A stretch of DNA of 64,000 bases from Candidatus Peribacteria bacterium (GTDB lineage Bacteria > Patescibacteriota > Gracilibacteria > BD1-5 > UBA6164). The translations under genes were made by a program, and so were the position numbers. A model generated the notes under the pieces. It ran no database searches, was not told where the DNA came from, and saw only the letters and a program-made list of their open reading frames with translations. Location of the stretch: NCBI GenBank assembly GCA_023898505.1, contig CP060226.1, positions 992,001 through 1,056,000 of the forward strand. The letters are read 5' to 3'. Positions 1 to 10,846 of this stretch are shown piece by piece (position 1 is the stretch's first letter; each line of letters opens with the position of its first letter).

Positions 1-2158
1 TCATGGTCAGGGAAACTTTGGGTCGATGGATGGAGATAGTGCGGCGGCATATAGGTATACGGAAGCCAAGATGACAAAGCTGGCAGAGTATATGCTCTTA
101 GATATTGAAAAAGAAACTGTAGATTTTAGGGATAACTTTGATGCGACTAAGCAAGAGCCTTCGGTAGTTCCAACTCGTATCCCAAATCTTCTCATGAATG
201 GAGTGATGGGTATTGCTGTTGGTATGGCAACGAATATTCCTCCACATAACCTGAATGAACTGATTGACGCGGTAGAGTATCTTCTCAAAGTTGAAGGAGA
301 AGAAGACGTAACCGTAGAGGATTTGATGCAGTATGTGAAAGGTCCAGATTTTCCAACGGGGGGGATTGTATATGATAAAGAAGCCCTTCTCACGGCCTAT
401 TCTACGGGAAGAGGATCAGTGATTATGCGTGGGGTAGCAACGATTGAAGAGGGAAACAAGGGAAGAAATATAATTCGTATTTCAGAAGTTCCTTTTCAGA
501 CCAATAAATCCACATTTATTGAAAAAATTGCTGAACTCGTTCGTGATAAAAAGATTGTAGGGATTAGTGATATCCGCGATGAGTCAAATAAGGAGGGAGT
601 GAGAATTATTATTGAGTTAAAAAAGGACTCATTTCCAAAAAAGATACTGAATCAACTGTATAAACTTACCCCACTGCAAACAAGTTTTGGATACAACATG
701 ATTGGTCTTGGGGAAAGAGGTAGACAGCCCCATCTCTATAATCTCAAAGAGTTACTTGAAGAGTTTATTGTGCATAGAAAAGAAGTTGTAACCAGAAGAA
801 CTCGTTATGAGTTGGCTGTGGCAGAAGCGCGTGCACATATCTTGGAAGGTCTCAAAAAAGCACTTGATTATATTGACGAGATTATTAAAACGATCAAAGC
901 CTCAGAAACCAAAGAAGATGCAAAAAATAATTTGATGGTGAGTTTTGATCTTTCTGAAAGACAAGCAGACGCTATCTTAGAGATGAAACTTCAAAAGCTT
1001 GCAGGACTCGAAAGAAAAAAGATAGAAGATGAGCTTGCTGAGAAATTGGCACTTATTGCAGATTTAACCGATATCCTTGAAAAGCCAGAAAGAGTTGTAG
1101 CGATTATCATCGAAGAATTGGATGAAATCAAAGAGATGTTTGGAGATGAGAGAAGAACTCAGGTAAATAGTGGAAAAGTTGGAGAGTTCAATGCAAAAGA
1201 TACCATTCCAAATGAAGATATCGTTATCGTACTTTCAAAAAATAACTATATCAAACGTCTCAAGGCAAATAGCTTTAGAACGCAAAAAAGAGGAGGAAAG
1301 TGAGTAACGACGGGAGCAAAAGAGGATGATGAAATTAAGTTGATTGTTCCAACACAAAATCATAATGATCTCTTGTACTTTACTTCGAAGGGAAGAGTGT
1401 TTACGCTTCCGGCGTACGAGGTGCCAGAGACGACCAGAATTGCCAAAGGACAACCAGTGATTAACTTAGTTGCCTTGCAAAAAGATGAAGAGATTTCGGC
1501 TATTCTTGATATTACTGCGGAAAAGAGTAAGTACTTGTTCTTTGTCAGTCGTCATGGAATCGTGAAAAAGCTTGATATGGATCAGGTGAAAAACATCCGT
1601 GCCAATGGCCTCAAAGTCGTAGGAGTAAAAGATGAAGATGAGCTTATGTGGGTAAAGACTACTTCTGGAACGGATAATATCTTTATCGCAACAAAAGAAG
1701 GAAAGGCAATCCAGTTTGATGAAAATGATGTACGTCCGATGGGAAGGGCTGCTGCTGGAGTACGTGGAATCAATCTTAGAGGAGAGGATAGAGTTATCGA
1801 GGTTTCTGTAGTCGGAGAGGATAAAGAGTTTGTACTGATTGTTACAGAAAAGTGAATGGGAAAGATTACCGGAATCGAAGAATATAGAAACCAAAAGAGA
1901 TGAGGGGCAGGAGTGAAAGCAATGGCAGTCACACCAAAAACTGGGAAACTTGTTTCTGCGACAATGCTATCAGAAGAAGAAAGAAAGACAACAGATATTA
2001 TTCTCATTTCAAAGTGAGGACAAACGATAAGGATTTCACTCAAAGGAGTAAGAAAGACTTCAAGAGTGACACAAGGAGTTATCCTGACCAAACTAAAAAA
2101 TGCTTCTGATAAAGTGGTGAGAGCATCACTTGTGAAAGAAGGGGAGGAAGAAGAATAA
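1..2158 (+). CDS. gyrA: DNA gyrase subunit A, 3' part
   Basis: The gene enters from the left edge and lacks its N-terminus. The first visible residues are the GyrA active-site region (GNFGSMDGDSAAAYRYTE), and the catalytic tyrosine codon is 56-58. The tower, coiled-coil and C-terminal beta-pinwheel follow. The pinwheel starts with the GyrA box QKRGGKG near 1283-1303, whose last glycine is TGA. This box separates gyrase from topoisomerase IV ParC. TGA also occurs near 1853, 1901 and 2015, and the true stop is TAA at 2156. The protein cuts and passes DNA with GyrB to introduce negative supercoils. It ends in an acidic tail and converges with the next gene. Confidence 0.97.
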
Positions 2159-2159
2159 T

Positions 2160-2187
2160 TAAAAGAGACGGCAATTGTCGTCTTTAT
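2160..2187. terminator. Bidirectional terminator between convergent genes
   Basis: A stem of the form AAAGAGACG/CGTCTTT with loop GCAATT lies just after the gyrA stop and touches the stop of the leftward gene. A-rich and T-rich flanks make it usable in both directions. Confidence 0.6.
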
Positions 2188-4190
2188 TAATATTGTTGTC
2201 TTTGGATAGCATTTCACCAACGGTCTCTTGCATATCAATCTCAAGATTTCCAATACACACTTTCCATAAGTTTTGTTTTATTAATAGCACTGAGCCCACT
2301 ATTGAGCCTGAGATAGCCTTTTTCTTTCCATCTGGTACCAATAACCGAAAGTCCAGTTACCGTGTCAATTTTCCCATGATCAACTCCAGATCCATTGATA
2401 CTTTGTATTTTTCCCATTGCGTTTGAGAGGCTTTGGAAATTACCATCTTCTCCGATTACTTTGAGTGTAAAATTGAGGATTTTTAAAAGTTCTGTTGAGT
2501 CGATACTATTACCATCTAAACTATCGATAGTAGTACTATCTCCCTGCCTCATGACATCAAGGATATCGTTTCTATATGTCCATACAAAAGGGATATTGAG
2601 TGCAAAGACGATATTTCTAAAATTGAGGATATTTTTAAGAGCTTCAGGATGGTCTTCAATGTCTTTTTTTTCTTCTTCTGTTACCTCAATACTCTCTCCA
2701 GCTGTGGTGGTTATGGTATACTCTCATCATCCAGATTCTTGGATACTTTGTACTTGAGGAGAGTAGCCTGAGGTTCAACTGAGTTCATTTTCTTTTCGTT
2801 TCAAAATCGCTTCTTTTGCTGCTTGCATGGCTTCTTGAGGATCTCCAGTATTCTTATATTGTTTTAGTAATTCGGTATACTCTTTTTCATTCAAACTTTT
2901 GATAATATGGAGATTTCGTTCAGCTCTTTTTGTTTTCTTTAACTGATTAATTGCAGTCCGGAGGGATGTATACTGTTCTTGAGTTCCTCATGGAATCATT
3001 CACTCCAGTTCTCCCTCTTCTAAATTTACTAATTGTTCTATAGTGAGGCGACTTCATAATTCGTTTAAGATCTCCTCACCAGTTTTTAAGGCCTCTTCTT
3101 TCTTGTATGATAAAACTCCGTCAATAAATAGTTCTATTTGTTGCTTGGTAAGAGATTTTGCTCCTGGTTGTCTCAGATTTTCATCTAATGTACTGTCGAA
3201 TTTGAGAAATACATCTATATATTTTACAACACAAGCATCCATTCATTTTTTCTCTAAAATCTCTCTTTGCATAAATGTCATGAATTTCTCAACCCCTTCA
3301 CCGGTATAAATAGTTTGTGCTATTCCTCGTATTTTTTCCATCTTTTCTTGTATTTCTATTTGGCGAATTTGAGGGAGGATTTCATTTATTTCACATCTTT
3401 TTAAACCAGAGCGGATATTATCCGTTCAAAGCTCTCAATTCCCCCAAGCTTTTAAAAATAAAGAGGCACTTTGCTTATGTTGTTGTATATATGGAAGGAG
3501 ATTAGTCATAAAAAACTTTGTATATTCTTCAGGAGTCGAGGCTTGAGCTATTTTTGAGAGATATACTCACATCATGTATGCTGATAAACTTCAAGAAAAT
3601 ATTTGATTTAGAGAAGTGATCGTATCATCATGACCCTCTATTTTATGCTTTAAATATATCACTAAATTAGATAATCATTCATTGTAATTATCTCAAATAT
3701 GTATAATTTCTCCCCCTTCTATTTTTATTCCTGTAACTTGGAACAAATCCATCTCAAAAGCTTCTTCGTTTATCTTTTCTATATTATCAGGAATAGATAT
3801 TCATTGTTTTTGACATATTTTTATTAATGTTCAGACTTCTTTTGTTCTTACCTGAGTTTGAGCTTGTAAGTTAAGGTTAAAGAACTCATCATATTCATCT
3901 TTGATAACACCCATCTCCCCTTCATCAATACTTCCATCACTTAAATCATCGCTTACTTCACTCCTTGCTTGGCGACCATCAAAACGAATATTTTTCAGTG
4001 CAGCAATGGTTGCTTGTTCTACATCCTTGTACTCTTTTCTGATTTCTTCAACATTTTCTCCTCTTTCCTCTGCTATCCTGAGGATTTCTTGGGCTTGTTC
4101 TAACACCCTCAATGTCTCTGTACGAATAGACTCAGGAGTGCCTTTTGATTCTGATACCTCGCGCTGTAATGGAGTTTGTTCTCCTGCCAT
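2187..4190 (-). CDS. Large conserved-type protein of unknown function
   Basis: I do not recognise this protein. It is about 667 residues in code 25 and is interrupted by several TGA codons (for example at 3831 and 2241) but by no TAA or TAG in frame in the stretches decoded. The N-terminus (MAGEQTPLQREVSESKG) starts with an ATG. The first 120 residues are charged and helix-rich with Glu/Lys/Arg heptad-like stretches, which suggests a coiled coil. No signal peptide or membrane segment is visible. The gene is divergent from alaS across 124 bp and convergent with gyrA. It may be a lineage-specific soluble structural or cytoplasmic protein, but that is only a guess. Confidence 0.75.
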
Positions 4191-4314
4191 AGTTTGTTTT
4201 TATATCATAGTATACTAAGGGTAGCATATTTCCGAGTTTCTTGCAACAATCGAGCTTGAAAAAAAAGCGCTTTCGCATACACTGTCCCGAGAGTTTTATT
4301 TTTAAATACTATGT
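4191..4314. promoter_or_regulatory. Divergent promoter region
   Basis: This 124 bp gap separates two divergent genes, the unknown large protein and alaS. It is AT-rich and includes TATACT near 4211, a possible -10 box for one direction. No operator is recognisable. Confidence 0.35.
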
Positions 4315-6312
4315 ATGTCCCAAAGCCAAGAGTTACGAACAAAATATTTAGAGTTTTTTGCATCAAAATGACATGAGATTGTCCCATCATCGAGCCTCAT
4401 ACCAGAAAATGACCCAACAACCCTGTTTACAGGATCTGGGATGCAACCAATGGTTCCCTATCTTCTGGGAGAAAAACACCCACTTGGGAAGAGAATTTGT
4501 GATAGTCAAAAGAGCTTTCGTGCTGGAGATATCGACGACATCGGAGATAATCGTCATACGACATTTTTTGAGATGCTCGGAAACTGGAGTTTAGGAGATT
4601 ATTTTAAAGAAGAGCAGATTGAGTGGATTTTTGAGTTTTATGTGAAGCACCTAGGACTTGATCCGAGTAGGATCTATATATCGGTATATCGTGGAAATGA
4701 GAAGTTTGGAATCCCAAGAGATGATGAAGCCGTTCAGCTTTGGAAAGAACAATTTGCTTCTGTTGGAATAGAGGCAGATGCCGTCGATATGGCAGAAAAA
4801 CATGGGATGCAGGGAGGAAGGATATTTTACTATCCAGAATCAGAAAACTGGTGGAGTAGAGCCGGAGTACCAGAAAAGATGCCAGTAGGAGAGCCAGGAG
4901 GTCCAGATAGCGAGATGTTTTGGGATTTCTGAGCGGAGCTTGGGCTTCATGAAACATCAAAGTGGAAAGATAAACCGTGTCATCCTGCCTGTGACTGTGG
5001 GAGATTTCTTGAGTTTGGGAACAATGTCTTTATGCAGTACAAAAAGACAGAGGATGGTTTTGAGGAACTTGCAAATAAAAACATCGATTTTTGATGAGGA
5101 TTAGAAAGAATTGTAGTAGCGCTCAATAATGATCCTGATATCTTTCTTGGGGATTTATTTACGCCGATTCGTGATAGAATTGAGGCATTTTCTGGAAAAG
5201 TATATGGAGTGGATGAAAAAGAGACCAAGGCATTTCGTGTGGTGATGGACCACTTGCGTGCAGCGACCTTTCTCATCGCTGATGGAGCAACTCCGTCAAA
5301 TAAAGATCAGGGGTATTTTACGAGACGCTTACTCAGGCGCGCGGTACGTTTTGCTCGTGATTTAGGAATTGAAAAGGGATTGTCTCGTGAAGTGGCAAGT
5401 GTCGTTATCGATGAATACAAAGGACACTATACGAATCTCGCAGCAAAAAGAGAGATGATTTTGAGTGAAATCGATGCGGAAGAAAGTCAGTTTATTACAA
5501 CACTAGAACGAGGATTAAAAGAGTTTGATAAAAAATTTAACATGACTATCCAATGGGGGCCATTTTGAAATCTTGAAGACCCATGATATAAGGATAAACT
5601 AAGTAAGTGGGAAAACAGCGAAAAAAAAGAAAGGACATCAGTCTTCTCATGACAGGATGCTTTTACCTTGTATGATACTTATGGATTCCCATTTGAGATG
5701 ACAAAGGAATTACTACAAGAAAGGTCTGAAAGTACATGAATAGTTTTTGATTTGGACAAAATAGAGGTTGGGTTCCAAAAGTCATTTGAAGCTCATCAGG
5801 AGAAGTCTCGTTCTGGTTCAGAACAGAAATTTAAAGGAGGATTGGCGGATGCTTCAGAGGCAACAACTGCGCTTCATAGTTCTACACACTTGATGCTGGC
5901 TGGACTCAGAAAAGTACTTGGAAACCATGTTCATCAAGCGGGATCCAACATCACGGCTGAGCGTCTTCGTTTTGACTTTACTCATCCAGAAAAGATGACT
6001 TCAGAAGAATTACAGCAAGTAGAGGACTATGTCAATGAAGCTATTCAATCTGGTTTGACCGTGACGATGGATGAAGTAGCAAAAACCACTGCAGAGAGCG
6101 ATCCAACGATTGAGGGAAGTTTTTGGGAAAAGTATCCGGATATCGTAAAGGTCTACAGTATGGTAGGAGCAAACGGAGTTACCTATTCTCGTGAGCTTTG
6201 TGGATGACCACATGTCCTCGACTCAAAAAATATGGGAAGATTTAAAATCAAAAAAGAAGAGTCAAGTTCCAGAGGAGTGAGGAGGATAAAGGCGGTGCTT
6301 ATTAAGGATTAG
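4315..6312 (+). CDS. alaS: Alanyl-tRNA synthetase lacking the C-Ala domain
   Basis: This enzyme charges tRNA-Ala. The start ATG at 4315 gives the family N-terminus ([20 protein letters not shown]). Class II motifs follow, then the editing domain with HSSTH around residue 521 and the CGGPH zinc/editing motif, whose second glycine is TGA at 6205. The chain stops at TAG after the [11 protein letters not shown] segment, 665 residues in all. Typical bacterial AlaRS is about 870 residues, so the oligomerisation and C-Ala region is absent. TGA codons occur at many other glycines. Translation of this gene under the standard code would give six or more fragments. Confidence 0.95.
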
Positions 6313-6338
6313 TAATTTATAAAAAGACGAATTATAGA

Positions 6339-6698
6339 ATGTATAAATCTAAGCTAATGATTTCTACGAAATCAAAGAAAATATTAAGTAACTTTTTAGA
6401 TGATTTTTTACTTAAAAATGAGAAAGTATATTGTAGGGCTTTTAAAAGAAAGGTTTACTTAAGTAAATTACCAGATGTAATAATGGGAAGGAAAAGTTCT
6501 GCAACACAAAGGTTACAAAGGTTTTGGGTTGCGATAGATATATTAAAGCACGAAAGAGAATATATTGTAAATCCTAAGAACTGTTCTGAATTTTCGATTT
6601 CTTGACTTGATAAAAATGCTCGAGAAATACACATCCATCTTAGGGAAGAGGTAGCTTCTTGAAAAGATAAAATATTATATTTTATTTCCTGTTTTTAG
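6339..6698 (+). CDS. Small protein, possible RelE/barnase-like toxin fold
   Basis: The protein has 119 residues, is basic, starts with ATG and ends in TAG, with two TGA glycines. The C-terminus (IHIHLREEVASGKDKILYF) resembles the last strands of PBECR/RelE-like nuclease domains found in CPR and phage proteins. That resemblance is my weak pattern match, not a firm assignment. It lies 26 bp after alaS and is followed by about 250 bp of AT-rich non-coding sequence. No antitoxin gene is evident beside it. It could equally be an uncharacterised lineage-specific protein. Confidence 0.5.
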
Positions 6699-6945
6699 AC
6701 TTAGAAAAAACCCTTCCCCTAACAATTGAGGAACGGTTTTAGTGAACTGTTTCGTTTTAAAAGGAAAGATTACCATAAAAGAACCTTTTAAATGTACTAC
6801 AATGTACTGTAATTATATACCTTTTCTTTGCATATTGCAAATAATTTTATACTTTTTAGCACTGTTTAATACATTTTGTATATTGTTGGAAGTAGATTGA
6901 ATCCAGGATATCAGTATTAGAAATAATATAGTATAACATATAGAT
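6699..6945. other. AT-rich intergenic stretch
   Basis: It contains short self-complementary stretches (ACCTTTTAAA..., TGTACTACAATGTACTGTA) and possible promoter-like AT runs before yvcK. Nothing else could be recognised. Confidence 0.4.
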
Positions 6946-7932
6946 ATGTCCAAAAAACAACTACATATCACGACCATAGGAGGAGGAAGCGGGAGCTATA
7001 GTATGCTTTCCAGTTTACGAGATGAGGATAGATATAATCTCTCTGCGATTATTTCGATGAGCGATAGTGGTGGAAGTACGGGAGTGCTTCGTGAAGAGTT
7101 TCAGATCCTGCCACCAGGAGATGTACGCCGTGGAGTGATGGCACTTAGTAAAGAACACGAACTGGTAAAAGCACTGTTTGATTATCGTTATGAAAAAGAT
7201 TCATCTGTGGGAGGTCATAACTTGGGAAATCTCTTGATTACCGCGATGGCAGATATCACGGGGAGTTTTGATAGAGGATTAAAACAAATTTGTAAGATGT
7301 TTCGTGTAAAATGAAGGGTTATCCCTGTAACGCTTGAGCTTTCTCACCTGTGTGTCGATTTGGAAGACGGTACGACAGTAAAAGGAGAAAACGATATCGA
7401 TGTCCCAAAACATGATCCAAATTTGAGAATCACCCGAGCCTACTTAGAGCCAGAGGTTCAAACAAATCCGAAGGCTATCCGGGCAATAGAAAAATCAGAT
7501 GTCGTGATTATTACATTTGGAGACTTGTATACGTCGATTATTCCAAATCTACTCACAAAAGGGCTCAAAAAGGCCATAAAAAACTCAAAGGCAAAGGTGA
7601 TTTATATGTGTAATTTGATGACGAAAAAAGGAGAGACTACAAATTTTGGAGTGGTTGATTTTATTGATACATTAGAAGAGTATTTAGGGAAAGATGTGAT
7701 AGACTATGTCGTGGTAAATAGTGGCTATATCAGCGATAAACTTGCAGAAAAGTATAAAAGTGTAGAGGGGAAAAGTCCCGTAAAGGTAAAGGATAGAGAT
7801 TACCCGATATTACAAAGGAAGCCATATCGCGTTATAGAACGTGATCTCTTACATGAAAGTTCGTTTGTCCGTCATAGTTATGACAAGGTAGGAAAGGTTA
7901 TTAAAGAGATTCTCCAAATGGAGGGGATGTAG
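6946..7932 (+). CDS. yvcK: YvcK/CofD-like gluconeogenesis factor
   Basis: The 328-residue protein starts MSKKQLHITTIGGGSGS, with the glycine-rich nucleotide-sugar binding loop, followed by MSDSGGSTGVLR and PPGDVRRG, all typical of the YvcK/2-phospho-L-lactate transferase family. In Firmicutes YvcK binds UDP-GlcNAc and influences cell shape and carbon metabolism, and a similar role is inferred here. One in-frame TGA at 7312 is a glycine (VKGRVIPVT). The stop is TAG. The length equals the usual family length. It stands alone on this strand, followed by a leftward small gene. Confidence 0.93.
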
Positions 7933-8006
7933 GTGAGTGAAAAATGAATAGTGAAGAGATACATCATTCTCAATTCTGAAAATCTGTAACAGGATGACAA
8001 ATAGGG

Positions 8007-8207
8007 TTACGCTATATTATCAAGGTTTTCAATCTTTTCTTCAAGCTTTGCAATTTCTTGTTCATCTTTTTTTAGTTCTCCCGACGCCTGAGCTGCTGCA
8101 AGTTTTGCTTGGGCAATTTCTTGGGCTTGTTTCATATCTCGCACATACTTTTTTACTTGAGCTTTCGTCATCCTGGCTCATTGTCATGGGGGTGCAAATT
8201 CGGACAT
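8007..8207 (-). CDS. Small coiled-coil protein
   Basis: The protein has 66 residues with start MSEFAPPGQGARM, in which two glycines are TGA. The rest is an Ala/Glu/Gln/Lys-rich helix (KLAAAQASGELKKDEQEIAK) likely to form a coiled coil. It lies 63 bp after recR on the same strand and may be co-transcribed with it. I do not recognise a family. The length and composition recall small nucleoid-associated or YbaB-neighbour proteins, but there is no motif to prove it. Confidence 0.6.
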
Positions 8208-8270
8208 TATAGAAGTATTACATTATAATTTTTCTGCTTATCTTTTCCCGCCCCTTTATGGGGGGATTTC

Positions 8271-8879
8271 TTACACTTCCTTTCTTTCTCGGAGGGCATT
8301 TACAAGCGTGATATTATCGGCGTACTCGATATATCCGGCGGAGAGACCACGACTGAGGCGAGTGATTTTGGTTTTATGCTTGAGTCCTTTTTTGGTGATT
8401 TCTTCGGTGATATAACTACTCGTTGCTTCTCCCTCGATATTTGGGTTCGTTGCAAGGATGATTTCTATCTTTGAGTCAGCACTTTCTATGCGGTCCATAA
8501 GCTCACGGATGCGGAGATCTCAGACAAACACTCCATTCATTGGCGAGATTGCTCATCCAAGTACATGGTAAACACCGGTGTATCCTCCAGAGTCTTCGAT
8601 GGTCATCATATCCAAGTATTCTTCGACGATACAGATCGCAGTATGGTCTCTTGAACTATTATTACAGATATTGCAGAGGCTTCTTCCAGTATCGCACAGG
8701 CTGAAACACACGGGGCAGGGAGTAACCTTTTCGTGTATATTTTTGAGATTTTCAGTGAGTGCCTCTATGTATTGCTTATTTGCATTGAGGAGAAAAAAAG
8801 CAAGTTTTGTGGCTGACTTTTCTCCTATTCCTGGTAGATATCCGATTGAGTGAATGAGGCGTTTGAGTGCTTCTGGCAT
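8271..8879 (-). CDS. recR: Recombination protein RecR
   Basis: The 202-residue protein begins MPEALKRLIHSIGYLPGIG, with the helix-hairpin-helix LPGIGEKSATKLAFFLL. A four-cysteine zinc finger (CPVCFSLC...CNIC) follows, then the Toprim domain (ICIVEEYLDMMTIEDSGGYTGVYHVLGG). It works with RecO and RecF in gap-repair loading of RecA. Length matches the family. TGA glycines occur at the TGA/TCA sites near 8553 and 8520. The start ATG is followed upstream by a short spacer to the ftsL-like gene on the same strand. Confidence 0.96.
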
Positions 8880-8983
8880 TGTAAGGGCATAGGGGGTAGG
8901 TTATTCGTTTTTAGGATAATAAAAAAGAATAATTATGCAATGAAAATTATCCTTATTACTTTACGCATCTATACCCCTAGTCC

Positions 8984-9349
8984 CTAATTATTATATACAT
9001 ATTGTACTCCTTCACGCACTACGATGTAATCAGCAGATTCTACTGGCTCCATCCCCTCTGTTTCTGAGTCTTTTGTGATGGTTCCGAGGCTTTCAAGTTC
9101 TGCAATTTTTACATCTAGGAGCTCTTTTTCGATGAGAAGTTGTGTTTTCTCGATTTCTAATTGTCTAATAGTATATCATTTTGTTGCATTTACATTGAGA
9201 ATCCAGACATAGTAGAGAAGAAGTACACAAATCACAGAGACCATAAATACATAGGTAGACGTAATTCCAAATTGGATACTATCTTTTTCAATCTTTCTTT
9301 TTGATCGAAATCCGTGCTTTAATGTACCGACAACAATTCTTGGATTCAC
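8984..9349 (-). CDS. ftsL: FtsL-like single-pass membrane coiled-coil protein
   Basis: It reads from a GTG start (VNPRIVVGTLKHGFRSKRK) for 121 residues. A basic cytoplasmic N-terminus is followed by one hydrophobic segment (VFMVSVICVLLLYYVWIL) and a Glu/Lys/Leu coiled coil, then a short polar tail. This is the FtsL/DivIC plan, and it lies directly downstream of rsmH, the usual place for ftsL in dcw clusters. Sequence alone in this family is poorly conserved, so the name rests on topology and context. One TGA glycine follows NATK. Confidence 0.7.
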
Positions 9350-9418
9350 TATTAGGAATTTTTAAATTATAAATGATAAATTATAAATTTTATTTATTTA
9401 ACACGTAACACTTCAAAT

Positions 9419-10408
9419 TTAACATTTTTTTGCGTGTCTTGCTTTTGCGCTTCGGCTTCGTGGATTTTGTTTGGTTTCTTCTGTACTCGGGAGTATTGGT
9501 TTTTTCGATATAATCTGTAATTGCTTTTTATGATGACAGGAGCATATCAGGTCATCACAGATACAATCTCGACTTTCTTGCTTGAAAAATTGTTTTACGA
9601 TGCGGTCTTCAAGTGAGTGAAAACTAATTACATAAATGATTCCTCAAGTTTTAAGAAGCTCTACCGCATCTTGGAGAGATTGCTCCAACATGGAGAGTTC
9701 TCCATTGACTTCAATACGAAGTGCTTGAAAGATGCGAGCTTTTATTTTTGTATGGGGGTGAACGCTGTCGAGGATTTCTGAGAGTTCTTTTGTGGTTCTA
9801 ATCGGATTCTTTTTTCTTGTATGTATAATTGCCTGCGCTATTTTCTTTGACTGAGATTCTTCCCCATATTTCCAAAATATCTCTGATAACTCAGATTCGC
9901 TATAGTGGTTCACGATATCTTTCGCAGAGAGTTTCTGACGAGTATCAAAGCGCATATCAAGTGGACCATCTGCTCGGAAGCTAAATCCTCTTTCTGCTTC
10001 ATCTACATGGAGAGAAGAAAGCCCTAAGTCGTAGTATATCCCGGTAATATGATGAATTCAGCGTGATGTGAGTGCAGATCTGAGTGTTCAGAAGTTTGCA
10101 TGAATGAGGAAGATATTGATGTGTTTGGCTGAGACTTGGACGGTTTCTTCTGGTGTTATTGTGACTTTTTCTCATACTAGGTGTTCTTCGATCCTTTGTT
10201 TTGCAAGTTCTAAGTTGCGGATATCGGCATCAAATCAGATGAAAATATCTCCAGGATGGAGCTTGGCAATTATGTGAAGAGCGTGGCCTGCCATTCAAAG
10301 AGTTCCATCAACAATCACATTTTGTTTATCAGGGGAAATATTGATACTGTCTACAAGTTCATGCAAAAGCACTGAAGTATGTCGAGTATCGAGAGAAATC
10401 TTCTCCAT
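9419..10408 (-). CDS. rsmH: 16S rRNA (cytosine-1402-N4) methyltransferase RsmH
   Basis: The 329-residue protein starts [20 protein letters not shown], then has the SAM-binding [34 protein letters not shown] and DGPLDMRFD motifs, and ends [14 protein letters not shown]. These are diagnostic of RsmH/MraW. It methylates C1402 of 16S rRNA. Several glycines, including the one in the SAM loop (GTLG), are TGA. The ATG at 10406-10408 is preceded by GGAGG about six bases away, one of the clearer Shine-Dalgarno sites here. No mraZ gene precedes it in this window. Confidence 0.95.
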
Positions 10409-10846
10409 AAATCCTCCAAATTGTTAAAAAAATGTTAATTATCTTATTTTTCTCTTTTACTGTAGCCGAAACTACTGTATATATTTATAGTTTTTCTGTT
10501 TCTTGTCAAAATAAGTACACATAAACAACTAGACAATTTTTATAAAAGTATCTCCGCTTTATAAAGCCAAGAGTTATAAGTTTTTAACATTTTATTTACA
10601 AAGCTCTATTTTAAAGCAAAGTATATATAAGGTATATAGGAATATTTAAATAGAAAATGGCAAATTATAAATAGAGGATTTGTGTCATCTTGAACTTGCG
10701 TGTCCCGAGAACTCGGTGAATTCAGGATCTCTACATAACTAGAGAATTCCCTAAAGTTTTTCTTGCAAATCAGAAAAGATTACTAAAATAGTAATGTTTT
10801 TATCCACCCCATACAGGTGGGGAATACTATATAAATAGTGATATCT
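10409..10846. other. Divergent intergenic region with a dispersed repeat
   Basis: About 430 bp between rsmH and sufC. It holds AT-rich promoter-like sequence for both directions, one copy of the GTCAT...AGGATC palindromic repeat at 10684-10729, and GC-rich hairpin CCACCCC...GGTGGGG near 10805-10822 just before sufC. No RNA gene is recognised. Confidence 0.45.
10684..10729. repeat. Dispersed palindromic repeat, long form
   Basis: GTCATCTTGAACTTGCG...GAATTCAGGATCT, with an inner CCCGAGAACTCGG palindrome. The same unit in opposite orientation lies at 37455-37500, and diverged copies lie inside the A-type carrier gene. Confidence 0.75.

Noticed and set aside
1..2158. Gene broken into several frames by stops, as in a pseudogene
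   Set aside because: All breaks are TGA at conserved glycines, in one constant frame, and the same holds for dozens of genes. This is recoding, not decay.
1..2158. ParC (topoisomerase IV) instead of GyrA
   Set aside because: A proper GyrA box QKRGGKG opens the C-terminal domain.
10409..10846. Structured RNA or tRNA gene in the rsmH-sufC gap
   Set aside because: No cloverleaf, T-loop or known riboswitch core could be found, only AT-rich sequence and one repeat.
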